Shown: positions 8,483 to 17,254, counted from the stretch's first letter. The stretch is DNA of 64,000 nucleotides from Halobacteriales archaeon QS_4_69_34 (GCA_003021045.1 PXRN01000011.1:26754-90753); one strand, 5' to 3'. Made by a program: numbers and translations. Notes: generated by a model from the sequence alone, not told the origin.

Positions 8483-9934
8483 ATGCAACGCCGCCAGTTC
8501 GTACGGCTCGGGAGCGCGATCGCCGCGGCGCTCTCGCTCGCCGGCTGTACGGGCAGCAGTGACGAGAACGGGGCTACCGACGGCGGGGAAAGCGGTGCCA
8601 CCGGCGAGCGCACGGCTGTGACCGACGGGCCGGCGACCACGGCGGCAACGGACTCCCCACCCGGAACGACGGGCGGCGGACGGGACGCTCCCGACCGGGT
8701 CTACGTCCAGTCGTTCATGGAGTCGATGTGGATGGCCGGGATGGGGAGTATGGACGACATGGGTAGCACGGGTGATATGAACGGCTCGGAGAGAGCAACT
8801 GGCGCGAACGGTTCCGGCAGCACGGGCGGCATGAACGGCTCCGGCGGCATGAACAGTTCCGGCGGCATGGAGAGCGCGAACTCCAGCGGAATGAACGGCT
8901 CGGGTGGAATGGGTGGCATGAACGGCTCCGATGGGATGGGCGGGGCGGGGAAGATGCCAGTCTCGGGCGACTATCGGTTCGGGCTGATGTACAGCGTCCC
9001 GCACGTCTTCTGGAATATCAACGGTAGCGAGGTCTCACGGACACCGATCGAAGAGGAGGACGCCGTCCACCTGATGGTCGTGCCATGGGATCCGGAGACC
9101 CGGACGGTACTGCCCGAAACCGGGCTGTCAGTCGAAATCTCGAAGGACGGCAATTTGGTGAGCGAGGAGGTCACCTATCCGATGCTCTCCCAGCGCATGG
9201 GGTTTCACTACGGTGCGAACTTTCCCCTCCCCGAGGACGGCACCTACACCGCGAACGTCAGCGTCGGTGGAATGAATATCCGCCGCACGGGCGCGTTTCA
9301 GGGTCGGTTCGGCGAATCAGCGAGCGCCGACGTCGAATTCGAGTTCACCCCCGAGACCCGCGAGACGATCTCGACGCAGCCGATCGACCAGGCGCTCCAG
9401 CCGGGCGCGATCAGGCCGATGGAGATGGCGATGCTCCCCCAAGCGCTCGCGCCGGCGATGGGGGAACTGCCGGGAAGCGTGCGCGGCACGGGCGAGAGCG
9501 ACGGCGCACGGCTCGTTGTCACGACCCTCGACGCGCCGCCGGCCGGCGTCGAGGCCGACGGCCAGTACCTCGTGGTCTCGGCACGGACCCCCTACAACCG
9601 GCTGGTGCCCCCGGCGATGGCGCTGTCGGGGACGCTCACACGGGGGAGCGAGACGGTCTTCGAGGGGTCGTTGGAGCGAACGCTCGATCCGGAACTGGGC
9701 TATCACTACGGCGCGGCCCTTGGCGGGAACACGGGCGTCGAGCCGGGCGACGAGCTAGCGCTGTCGGTCGAAACGCCCCCGCAGGTCGCTCGCCACGAGG
9801 GCTACGAGACCGCCTTCCTCGACATGCCCGACGGGAGCTCTCGCCGTGACGTGGCCGACCACGCTTGCTCGACGACCTCGACCCATCGCCCCGATCGACG
9901 GAGCCATGATCGTGCGGGACGGATTGACCGGACG
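8483..9934 (+). CDS. P19-type Fe2+ transport lipoprotein with Met-rich linker (no stop before next gene)
   Basis: The N-terminus MQRRQFVRLG...LAGC is a Tat signal with lipobox, so it is membrane-anchored outside the cell. Residues ~75-155 are a striking Met/Gly/Asn/Ser linker (MAGMGSMDDMGS, repeated GGMNGSGG units), the kind of Met array that binds Cu(I) in other proteins. Residues ~158-290 match the P19/Fe2+ transport fold: YRFGLMYSVPHVFWNING, AVHLMVVPWDPET, then YPMLSQRMGFHYGANFPLP and GTYTANVSVGGM. Residues ~300-455 form a second beta-rich domain. The reading frame has no stop before the following Met at 9935; it runs through an Arg/Asp-rich stretch straight into the next signal peptide, so either a stop was lost or the two products are fused. 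Presumed role: extracytoplasmic iron and/or copper binding for uptake. Confidence 0.75.
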
Positions 9935-11053
9935 ATGACACGCGTCACGATTGCTCTGCTGGCGGTCACCGGGCTGCTCGTGCTCGGCGTCGCGCCGGCG
10001 AGCGCGCACTCGAATCACGTCACGGCCCACGCCCAGGTCTCGGCGGACGACACCGTGACGATCGAGCGGCTGTTCATCTTGGAGGAGGGCTATCTCGTCC
10101 TCCACGCCGACGACGACGGCGAACCCGGCCGGGCGATCGGCCACCGGGCGCTCGAATCCGGCCTTCAGACGGACGTGCCGATCGAGATGGACACCGAATA
10201 CTGGGAGCGACAGAACGGGACCACGACGATCTGGGCGGTCCTCCACCGGGACGCGAACGGCAACGGAGCGTTCGATCCGGGCACCGACAGCCAGCTGTCG
10301 CTGCTGGGTCGCGTCGCGGGGACCCGCTTTGCGGTGCGAAAGAGCGCGGCAGGGAACACGAGCGTTACCGCGGCCGGCTTCAGCGCCCAGACGATCGACG
10401 ATCCATCGGTGACCGTCAGGCGGCTCGCGCTCGCCCAGCCGGGCTCGGTCGTCGTCAGTGCGGACGACGACGGCTCGCCCGGGGCAATCGCGGGCCAGCG
10501 GGCGCTCGACGCGGGCGTCCACGAGAACGTCACCGTCGAGCTCGATCCGGCGTTCTATCGGAACAGCGGCGAGCAGTTCCGGCTGTGGGCGACCGCACAC
10601 ACGAACGACGGCGGCGGTTCGGCCGAGGTCAGCGCGGGCCCGCCGGTCGTCGTCAACGGCACGCCCGTCGGAACGGTGTTCCCCGTTCAGAAGTCCGGAG
10701 ACGGCGACAGTGGGTCGCTGATAAACACGGCGACTGCCACGACCGCGAGGCAAACGACGGCGGGTCCGACGACGAACGTGGGGACGACCGGGACAGCGCC
10801 GACGATAGCGAGCACCGGGGCGACGAGCGTCGAGGCCGCGACGGAGAAAGCGGGTACGGCACCGTCCGAGCCGGGAGCCCGAGACGATGAGGCGTCGTCC
10901 ACCGCGACCGAGGCCGGACGGACCGAACCGACCAGCGCGGAGAGGACGATCGGGACCTCGGACACGAACGGGGCCGGCTTCGACGTCACGATGGTGGCCG
11001 TCGCGCTCGTGATCGCCACCATACTGTTCGGCGCTCGTTCGCGGCAGGGCTGA
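9935..11053 (+). CDS. Secreted DUF7282-like protein with two repeats and C-terminal membrane anchor
   Basis: From ATG 9935 the product begins with a Sec signal peptide (TRVTIALLAVTGLLVLGVAPASA) and a His-containing mature start (HSNHVTAHAQVS). Two related domains follow, at ~25-145 (TVTIERLFILEEGYLVLHADDDGEPG...) and ~155-250 (SVTVRRLALAQPGSVVVSADDDGSPG...HENVTVELD), matching haloarchaeal DUF7282 domains. A Thr/Ala/Gly-rich stalk then leads to a C-terminal hydrophobic anchor (FDVTMVAVALVIATILFG) and a short basic tail. It is in the same frame as the preceding P19-like gene with no stop between them, so it could also be translated as the C-terminal half of a fusion. The signal peptide argues it was an independent gene. 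Confidence 0.72.
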   Translation: MTRVTIALLAVTGLLVLGVAPASAHSNHVTAHAQVSADDTVTIERLFILEEGYLVLHADDDGEPGRAIGHRALESGLQTDVPIEMDTEYWERQNGTTTIWAVLHRDANGNGAFDPGTDSQLSLLGRVAGTRFAVRKSAAGNTSVTAAGFSAQTIDDPSVTVRRLALAQPGSVVVSADDDGSPGAIAGQRALDAGVHENVTVELDPAFYRNSGEQFRLWATAHTNDGGGSAEVSAGPPVVVNGTPVGTVFPVQKSGDGDSGSLINTATATTARQTTAGPTTNVGTTGTAPTIASTGATSVEAATEKAGTAPSEPGARDDEASSTATEAGRTEPTSAERTIGTSDTNGAGFDVTMVAVALVIATILFGARSRQG

Positions 11054-11070
11054 CGGGAGGGCACGTAGTC

Positions 11071-11421
11071 ATGCATCACACGCTCGATTCCACACATATG
11101 GTCGCTCAGACGGCGCTCCTACCGGTCGTGCTTGTTTTCGCGGGCGTCGGATCGGCGCTCATCGTCGCGCTCGCACTCGTCGCACTCGCTCGCCGGCACT
11201 CGCCGTCGTACCTGCTCGTCGCATTGGCGCTGGCGACGCTCGCGGCCCGGACGGTCGTCGCTGCGCTGACGATGCGGGGGGCGCTCCCGACGGCCGAACA
11301 CCACCTGCTCGAACACGGTCTCGACGTCGCCATGGCCGGGCTCGTGATCGCGGCCGTTTACTGTGCTCGCACCGTCGAGCCGCGCCGTCCGGAGGGAGCC
11401 GACGGGGAGGAGAGCCGATGA
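11071..11421 (+). CDS. Small four-helix membrane protein
   Basis: A 116-residue protein with about four hydrophobic segments (LLPVVLVFAGVGSALIVALALVAL, YLLVALALATLAARTVV, and one around DVAMAGLVIAAVY) and a charged C-terminal tail. A Shine-Dalgarno-like GGGAGG at 11055-11060 lies about 10 bases before ATG 11071, which supports that start over the internal ATG at 11098. It is 17 bases downstream of the DUF7282-like gene, and its stop overlaps the regulator's start (ATGA), so all three are probably one operon. Such small membrane proteins next to winged-helix regulators are common in haloarchaea. I cannot assign a function. Confidence 0.72.
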   Translation: MHHTLDSTHMVAQTALLPVVLVFAGVGSALIVALALVALARRHSPSYLLVALALATLAARTVVAALTMRGALPTAEHHLLEHGLDVAMAGLVIAAVYCARTVEPRRPEGADGEESR

Positions 11422-11930
11422 GCGAGGTCCGCGACCGAATCGCGGGCCACGTCGGGGAGCACCCGGGCATCCACTTCAACGCGCTCGTCCGGGCGCTCGA
11501 CCTCGCGCCCGGCCAGACCCAGTACCACCTCAAGCGCCTGCACTCAACAGGGGCGATCGTTGCCGAGCCGCTGTACGGTCGGACGCACTACTACTCGCCG
11601 GCGTACGACGACTGGGAGCGCGGCGCACTCGCCCTCCTGCGCCGGGAGACGGCCGGTGACGTCGTTACCATACTACTCGCACGCGGTCCGAGTCCGTCGG
11701 GGGTGGTGGCCGACGAACTCGACATCGCTCGCAGCACGCTCGAATGGCACCTCGACCGGCTGGTCGAGGGGGGACTCGTCACGAAGCGCCGCGACACGGA
11801 CGGCCGCGTGACGCTCGTGCTCGCCCGGCCGGACGACACCGCGCGACTGCTGTCGCTGGTCACGTCGTCGCTGCCCGAGCGCCTGCTCGACCGGTACACC
11901 CGCCTCGTCGATCGCCTGCTCGCCGAGTAG
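11418..11930 (+). CDS. Two-winged-helix transcriptional regulator (ArsR/MarR-like)
   Basis: A 170-residue DNA-binding protein with two consecutive winged-helix domains. The first (~1-65) contains HPGIHFNALVRALDLAPGQTQYHLKRLHSTGAI, with HTH followed by a YGRTHYYSP wing. The second (~75-150) contains PSGVVADELDIARSTLEWHLDRLVEGGLVTKRRD. This arrangement is common in haloarchaeal ArsR-type regulators. No Cys or His metal site is evident. Its start overlaps the stop of the small membrane protein (ATGA), so it is translationally coupled to it. By position it is the best candidate for controlling the surrounding metal-handling genes, but that is inference. Confidence 0.85.
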   Translation: MSEVRDRIAGHVGEHPGIHFNALVRALDLAPGQTQYHLKRLHSTGAIVAEPLYGRTHYYSPAYDDWERGALALLRRETAGDVVTILLARGPSPSGVVADELDIARSTLEWHLDRLVEGGLVTKRRDTDGRVTLVLARPDDTARLLSLVTSSLPERLLDRYTRLVDRLLAE

Positions 11931-12138
11931 AGCGATCCGCGACGAGTGGGGGATGGCGCTCTCGGCGCTCTCGACTCGGACGAGCGCGGCCGTCCGAACA
12001 CGGACGTCCGCTGGACCGATGCACGGTACGCGCGACGGGGTACGCGGACGATCCTCCTTTCCCATCCACTCGCGCCGATCTGCCCGGCGGTCGGCGACAG
12101 TCGACGTTCCTTTGTCGATCGCCGCTCGACCGCGAGGT

Positions 12139-13162
12139 ATGCCTGCACGGGAGGCGGTTACGATCGTGGCAGCAGCCGCGGTCACGCTCGTCGTGCTGCT
12201 GGTCGTCGGCGCCCCGCCTGCCGGCGCACACGGCAATCACGTCTCGGTCGACGCCCAGACCTCGGCGAACGGCACGGTCGTAGTCGAGTCGGTGTTCACC
12301 TCCGCCGAAGAGGGGTACGTCGCACTCCACGCCGACGACGGCGGCGAGCCCGGCCGCGCCATCGGTCACGCGCCGATCGACTACGGCTTCCATACCGGCC
12401 TGTCGGTCGACGTCGACAACGCGACGTGGGCCGAGTGGAACGGCTCTCGCACGGTGTGGGCGGTGCTCTACCGCGACGACGGCGACGGGAGTTTCGACCC
12501 CGGCACGGACGAGGCCCTCTCCTCGTTCGGCGGGTCGGCGAGCGCGGAATTCTCCCTCGGGAAGCGCACCACCGGCCCGGCGAGCGTCGCCGTGAGCGGC
12601 TTCCGAAGTCAGATGATCGAGAACGCGTCCGTAGCGATCCGGCGCGTCGCGCTCGGGCGGTCGGGAACGCTCCTCGTCCGCGCGGACGAGAACGGCTCGC
12701 CCGGCGGCGTCGTCGGCCGCGTCCCCCCTCGATGCGAGCGTCCACGAAAACGTGACCGTCCCGATCGAGGCGTCGTACTACCGCGATCACGGGCCGCGTT
12801 TCACCCTGTGGGCGCCCCTCGAAGAGCGTGGCGATCCGGTCGCCGTCGACGGAACGCCGGTCGCCAGCGAGTTCGCCGTCAGAAAGCCCGTCGAGACGGA
12901 TGGGATGGTGAACGTCGCCACGACCGCCGCCTCCGAGACCGCGAACGGCGACAGTGTGACCACTGTCAGCACCACCGAGGTCGCAGCCACTGGCAGCACT
13001 GCCGACGGTACGGTCGGGGAGGGGACCGGCAGTGCAGACAGCGATACTGGCGGACTCGACGGGGTAGTGAGCGGCGCGGGCCCCGGGTTCGGTGTCGCGG
13101 TCGTCGCTGCGGCCGTCCTCGTGCTGGCGGGAGCAGTAGCGGTGCGTGATGCTCGGCGGTAG
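12139..13162 (+). pseudogene. Second DUF7282-like secreted protein, frameshifted in a C6 run
   Basis: The frame from ATG 12139 encodes a signal peptide (TIVAAAAVTLVVLLVVGAPPAGA), a His-bearing mature start (HGNHVSVDAQTS) and a first DUF7282-like domain, reaching ENGSPGGVVGRV. It then turns arginine-rich at GTCCCCCCTCGATG (12721 on). Dropping one C from the six-C run at 12723-12728 restores PLDASVHENVTVPIEASYYR and the rest of the second domain, a Thr/Gly stalk and a C-terminal anchor (FGVAVVAAAVLVLAGAVAV) ending at 13162. The intact paralogue at 9935 shows ALDAGVHENVTVELD at the same place, which fixes the shift precisely. As sequenced the protein is truncated; a homopolymer sequencing error is the main alternative. 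Confidence 0.8.
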
Positions 13163-13214
13163 CGGACTGTTCGGTCGCTAACGAGCCGTCCCGAATCCGG
13201 GGCCATGAGAGGAT

Positions 13215-13236
13215 CGAACCAGAATCGGCTTTTGAG
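13215..13236 (+). promoter_or_regulatory. Promoter of the DyP-like gene (shared 17-mer)
   Basis: CGAACCAGAATCGGCTT at 13215-13231 recurs identically at 17214-17230. In both cases it ends about 24-26 bases before a Tat-type ATG. The CTTTTGAG at its end can serve as the TATA element. Confidence 0.5.
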
Positions 13237-13256
13237 GCCACGGCGTACTGTCCCGT

Positions 13257-14534
13257 ATGCCACCGAGCCGGGATCGCGGGCTCTCGCGCCGCGCGTTCAC
13301 GAAGGCCGCCGTCGCCATCGGGGGCGCGAGCGCGCTGGGCGCGTGTCTCGATCGCGGGGGCATCGACGTCCCGCAGGGGCCGTCGGAGCTCTCGGGACTG
13401 CCGAGCGGTCAGCACGCGTGGAACAAATACCTCAGCACCGACGAGGCCGGAAACACCCTCGGGCCGCGCCACCGCGTCCTGCTCTCCCTCGACTATCCGG
13501 GCGATGGTCCCCCGGCCGACGTCGACCGGACGACCCTCGAACGAGCGCTCGACGGACTCGACCGCGCCTACGAGCGGAGCAACGAGGGGTTGGCGTACAC
13601 GATCAGCTACTCGCCGGCGTACTTCGAGCGCTTCGAGGCGTCCCTGCCCGACTCGGTCGACTTACCGGAGCCCAAAGCGCTCTCGCCGTTCGAGGAGCCC
13701 GTGTTCGACAGCCCCGACGCCGTGATCCACCTCGCCAGCGATCACGGACAAGTAGTACTGGCCGCCGAGGAGGCACTGTTCGGCGAGAAAAGCGAGTTGA
13801 ACGGCGTCGAGATGGAGGCGTCGCTCGCCGAGGTCTTCGAACGGACCGACCGCCGGACCGGTTTCGTCGGCGACGGCCTCCCTGCCGAAAGCCAGGACGT
13901 CGAGGGTATCCCCGACGACGAGCCCGTTCCCGACGACGCATCACTATACATGGGCTTCGAATCCGGCTTTTCGAAAAACCAGGCGAGCGAGGACCGGGTA
14001 ACGATTCAGGAGGGACCGTTCGCCGACGGCACCACCCAGCACGTCTCGAAGATCCGACTCCGGCTGGACGACTGGTACGGCGAGCAGGACCACGACGATC
14101 GCGTCGCGGAGATGTTCTGTCCGTTCCACGCCGAGGAGGGGCTCGTCGAGGGGACCGGCGAGAGCCTCGGCGACTCGAGCCGGATCGAGGAGTGCCGCGG
14201 CGATCTCGACGAGGCCGCCCGCGAGCACGGTCGCGTCGGCCACTCCCAGAAAACCGCGAAAGCGCGCGAGGACGACTCACCGATCATCCTTCGGCGGGAT
14301 TTCGACTCGACCGACGAGAACGAGGCCGGCCTGCACTTCGTCTCGCTCCAGCGCGGGATCGGGGACTTCGAGAGGACGCGGGAGGCGATGAACGCCACCG
14401 AACAGACGACGAACCCGGCGATCCGCCAGCGCGTCAACAACGGCATTCTCGAATACACCTTCGTCCAGCGCCGCGGGAACTTCCTCGTTCCGCCACGGAA
14501 GCTGCGGGCGTTCCCGCCGGCTCGGCCGGGGTGA
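13257..14534 (+). CDS. Tat-exported DyP-type peroxidase-like protein (DUF7405-like)
   Basis: A 425-residue protein. The N-terminus has a Tat signal (GLSRRAFTKAAVAIGG) with Cys in ALGACLDRGG, so it is exported folded, probably already loaded with haem. The C-terminal half has DyP/EfeB-like landmarks: GFVGDGLPAE (compare the DyP G-x-x-D-G motif), EHGRVGHSQKTAKAR with a candidate proximal haem His, SPIILRRDFDS and GLHFVSLQRGIGDFERTREAMNA. In EfeUOB systems a Tat-exported DyP protein works with iron uptake, which suits the P19-like neighbour. Overall similarity is at motif level only, so peroxidase activity is inferred. It has its own promoter, shared in sequence with the 17255 gene stump. Confidence 0.7.
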   Translation: MPPSRDRGLSRRAFTKAAVAIGGASALGACLDRGGIDVPQGPSELSGLPSGQHAWNKYLSTDEAGNTLGPRHRVLLSLDYPGDGPPADVDRTTLERALDGLDRAYERSNEGLAYTISYSPAYFERFEASLPDSVDLPEPKALSPFEEPVFDSPDAVIHLASDHGQVVLAAEEALFGEKSELNGVEMEASLAEVFERTDRRTGFVGDGLPAESQDVEGIPDDEPVPDDASLYMGFESGFSKNQASEDRVTIQEGPFADGTTQHVSKIRLRLDDWYGEQDHDDRVAEMFCPFHAEEGLVEGTGESLGDSSRIEECRGDLDEAAREHGRVGHSQKTAKAREDDSPIILRRDFDSTDENEAGLHFVSLQRGIGDFERTREAMNATEQTTNPAIRQRVNNGILEYTFVQRRGNFLVPPRKLRAFPPARPG

Positions 14535-14617
14535 ATCAGAATCGACATCCCGTCCCGGGCCGAGCGTCGACTACGACACCTCGGTGTGATCCAAAAGGGG
14601 GGATCGAGCCCAGACGA

Positions 14618-15805
14618 TCAGGCTGGAAGAGCACACTCGTCCGCGCTGGGACTGGGCGGCGACCGTCCCGCTCGGATGACGACCGCTGTCAGGACGGCCA
14701 CGCTGGCGACGAAAAACAGCGACCCGATCGACGAGGACGGATCGGCGAACAGCAGGTAGAGCGGCGCCCCGAGAGACGGTCCGAGGACGACGACGCCGAC
14801 CTGCGAGAGGAGCGGGCCACAACAACAGCAGGCTTGCGGGGCGGCGATGCCGACGACGCCAGCCGTACTTCCCGACGTCTCGCTGGCCGTCGCTTTTAGC
14901 CACCGCGAAGCCACGAGTGCGGCGTTCAGTCCGATTAGTGCCCCGAGGGTTCCGACGAGGACGACGGTGCCAACCGACAGCATACCGCTGAACGGAACGC
15001 TCGGCATCCAAACTTCGAGTGCCGGCCAGACCACCAGCGGTCCGAGCACGGGGAACGACCTGACGAATCCCTGCGACCACGAGAGGCCTACGCCGTCGTC
15101 GGGAACGACCGTCACCATCCCCGTCGAGAACAGGAAGAAGACGACCCCGAGAAGGCCGACGCCGATCCCGAACCGCGTCGCTGTTCGGTCGGCGCGGAGC
15201 TGCCCGAACACGCCACGAGCGTCGCGCCACAGGACGTACCCGAGCGCGAGCGGCAGCGCGAGGACGATCAGGTAGCCCAGCGGGTTGGTCTCGGTGTAGA
15301 CGCCGAGGACCGCGAATCCGGGATAGGCGACCCAAAGTCCCAGTAGTATGCCGAGCCCGGCGTAGCGCGGCCGCCGTGGCCAGTGGAGCCGGCCTACCAC
15401 GGCGCTCCCGAGCGCGATCAGCAGGCCGGCAAGCAGCATCAGCGGGTCGTGCAGCGCTCGCGGGATCGGCGGCTGCGTCGTGAACCACTCGTAGGGCGAG
15501 AGCTGGACGAGCCCGATCGCCCCGACGACGGCGACGACGAGGCCGGCTGCGACGCCGTAGAGGCCGTAGTGAGCGTACTCCGGACGGAGCAGCCGGGGGA
15601 GGGACGCGCTCGCAACGACGGCGGCGATGCCGACGAGGAGCGGGACGAGCGCGTACCACTGGTGGACGACGATGCCGCCGATGGAGACGTCGCCGCCGCC
15701 GTGAGCGGACGCGGCCGGCACGAACGCGAGCGCGCCGAGCAGGACGGCCGCGCGGGCCGTTCCCCGGACCAGCATCCGTGCCGCGATCGAGTCCCCGGCG
15801 TTCAT
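14618..15805 (-). CDS. Polytopic membrane protein with CCCC motif
   Basis: A 395-residue membrane protein. A signal-like N-terminus (AVLLGALAFVPAASAHGGGD) is followed by roughly nine or ten hydrophobic helices. Near residue ~330 the unusual IAAPQACCCCGPLLSQVG occurs: four successive Cys and a Gly-Pro at the start of a membrane segment, suggestive of soft-metal or thiol chemistry. No REXXE motif is present, so it is not a classic Ftr1 iron permease. It sits between the DyP-like gene (convergent) and the halocyanin (same strand, upstream, 133 bases apart). It could be the membrane partner of this metal/redox cluster. Family not recognised. Confidence 0.7.
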   Translation of the reverse strand: MNAGDSIAARMLVRGTARAAVLLGALAFVPAASAHGGGDVSIGGIVVHQWYALVPLLVGIAAVVASASLPRLLRPEYAHYGLYGVAAGLVVAVVGAIGLVQLSPYEWFTTQPPIPRALHDPLMLLAGLLIALGSAVVGRLHWPRRPRYAGLGILLGLWVAYPGFAVLGVYTETNPLGYLIVLALPLALGYVLWRDARGVFGQLRADRTATRFGIGVGLLGVVFFLFSTGMVTVVPDDGVGLSWSQGFVRSFPVLGPLVVWPALEVWMPSVPFSGMLSVGTVVLVGTLGALIGLNAALVASRWLKATASETSGSTAGVVGIAAPQACCCCGPLLSQVGVVVLGPSLGAPLYLLFADPSSSIGSLFFVASVAVLTAVVIRAGRSPPSPSADECALPA

Positions 15806-15938
15806 ACCTGATCGTCGGCGTCGAACCCGTATGTACTCACCGGACGGTGCGTTACCGCGTCGACCGGGCCGCCTCTGCCGGGCAGGCCCGTGGTCAACCT
15901 ATGAGAGCGATCACACGTCGTGTCGCGGCGAGTCGGGG

Positions 15939-16409
15939 TCACTCCTCGATCACGATGTCGGCGATCATCCCGTTGGACTTGTGCGGTTGACACCAGTAGC
16001 GGTACTCGCCGGGCGTCTCGAAGGTGTGGCTGAACTCGAAGCCCTCGTTCTCGATTGTCTCGTGGCCGCTCCAGTCCGCCCCGTCGGGCTGGCTGTCGAC
16101 GTGAACGTTGTGGCCGGCCGAGCGCCAGACGAATCGCACCGTCGCCCCCGACGCGGCCGTCAGCGGCTCGTCGGTGCCCGGCCGGAACGCGAACTCGCCG
16201 TCCGGTCCGGCCTCGACCGTCGCTTCGTTACCGTCGGTAGTGCTACTACCACCGCCGCCACCGTCGCCACTGTCACCGCCCCCACCGAGACAGCCGCTCA
16301 ATCCAGCGGCCGCTCCGGCGGCTGCCGTGCCGGCCCGAAGTATCGTCCGGCGAGAGATGACCGCGCCGGTCCGCCGGAAGGCGACCGGGTCGCGGGGAAC
16401 GTCGGTCAT
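15939..16409 (-). CDS. Halocyanin (type I copper lipoprotein)
   Basis: A 156-residue blue-copper protein. Its N-terminus carries a Tat motif (ISRRTILRAG) and lipobox (LSGC), followed by a Gly/Asp/Ser linker, so it is lipid-anchored on the outer face. The cupredoxin domain shows all four copper ligands: a His in SAGHNVHVDS, then Cys, His and Met in YRYWCQPHKSNGMIADI at the C-terminus. Halocyanins shuttle electrons outside the membrane; in Ftr-type iron systems a cupredoxin partners the P19 protein. The ATG at 16409 is chosen because the Tat motif follows and a TATA-like AATACC lies about 25 bases upstream. Confidence 0.9.
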   Translation of the reverse strand: MTDVPRDPVAFRRTGAVISRRTILRAGTAAAGAAAGLSGCLGGGGDSGDGGGGGSSTTDGNEATVEAGPDGEFAFRPGTDEPLTAASGATVRFVWRSAGHNVHVDSQPDGADWSGHETIENEGFEFSHTFETPGEYRYWCQPHKSNGMIADIVIEE

Positions 16410-16430
16410 ATCCCCGCGAGTGATGTCTAC

Positions 16431-16451
16431 GGGTATTGATCTTTTGGTCCG
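16431..16451 (-). promoter_or_regulatory. Halocyanin promoter with ACCAAAA motif
   Basis: On the minus strand it reads CGGACCAAAAGATCAATACCC. ACCAAAA lies 33-39 bases before the ATG at 16409 and ATCAATAC is the likely TATA element. The heptamer differs at one position from the ACCAGAA copies at 8441, 13218 and 17217. Confidence 0.4.
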
Positions 16452-16564
16452 AACGTCGAACCGCCGCCTGCCGACTCGCTGAACGACCGGGCGGACTCGA
16501 TCGGCACGTCGTCGTGAATGCGTTCGATCGACAGTCCTTTGCTGGCTCACTGGCAGAAGCAGTC

Positions 16565-17143
16565 ATGCGTTTCCGCACCGCAGCGGTCGCGGTTCTCGTG
16601 CTCGCCGCGCTGGGTGCAGTCGTCGCCTACAGCTTCATGCCAGGAATTATCGGTGGCGGCAGTACTGCCGAGGTCGGCGGACAAGTCATTGGCGAGGAGT
16701 TCCGCGAGCGCTGGGTGAGCGACGTCTCCACGTCGCTCGAATCGAACCACCACGCCCCGGCCGGTGCGTTCGTCGACGGCGAGTCCTACGTCGCCATCCC
16801 GATCAACAGCCGGCAGGGGACGGTCTGTGCGCTCTCGGTCGTCGACGGCGACGGCGCGGAACGCTGGCGGACCTCCATCCCCGAGGAGGAGTGCAGCGTC
16901 CACTCCTACTCCGACCCGGTGATCGCCGACGGCGACGGCGACGACTCCTTCGAACTGGTGGCGACGACGGACGACGGGCTGGTCGCCGTCGTCGACCCGA
17001 ACACGGGAGAGGTCACCGCCTCCTACGAGCGGGACGTGCCGGTCCGGACGTTCCCGACGCTCACCGATTACGATGGCGACGGAATCGAGGAAGTCCTCGT
17101 CGTCTACGGCGACGGCCGCGTCGTCGCGCTCTCGGCCGGGTAG
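16565..17143 (+). CDS. Membrane-anchored FG-GAP/beta-propeller-like protein
   Basis: A 192-residue protein starting with an uncleaved-type hydrophobic segment (TAAVAVLVLAALGAVVAYSFMPG). The outside domain has the aspartate-rich FG-GAP/VCBS pattern: VSVVDGDGAERW-type strands, SDPVIADGDGDDSFELVATTDDG, LVAVVDPNTGEV and LTDYDGDGIEEVLVVYGDGRVVAL. These loops bind calcium in related proteins. Only about three blades are present, whereas full propellers have seven, so it may be short or truncated; the stop directly follows ALSAG. It is divergent from the halocyanin gene. Confidence 0.65.
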   Translation: MRFRTAAVAVLVLAALGAVVAYSFMPGIIGGGSTAEVGGQVIGEEFRERWVSDVSTSLESNHHAPAGAFVDGESYVAIPINSRQGTVCALSVVDGDGAERWRTSIPEEECSVHSYSDPVIADGDGDDSFELVATTDDGLVAVVDPNTGEVTASYERDVPVRTFPTLTDYDGDGIEEVLVVYGDGRVVALSAG

Positions 17144-17213
17144 CGTCGCGGCCGCTCGGCGCGATCGACGAGCCGACCCGACGCGACCGGCGAACTCGCG
17201 TGGATTCGACGCC

Positions 17214-17232
17214 CGAACCAGAATCGGCTTCT
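17214..17232 (+). promoter_or_regulatory. Promoter of the truncated lipoprotein gene (shared 17-mer)
   Basis: Carries CGAACCAGAATCGGCTT, the same 17 bases as at 13215-13231, about 24 bases before the ATG at 17255. Confidence 0.5.
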
Positions 17233-17254
17233 CTCCGGGGGACCGATCACGGGT

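Noticed and set aside
14618..15805. Classic Ftr1 iron permease
   Set aside because: No REXXE motif is present in any helix; the protein is called an unrecognised CCCC-motif membrane protein instead.
16565..17143. PQQ-dependent dehydrogenase
   Set aside because: The Trp-docking motifs of PQQ propellers are missing; the Asp-rich loops fit FG-GAP/VCBS repeats better.
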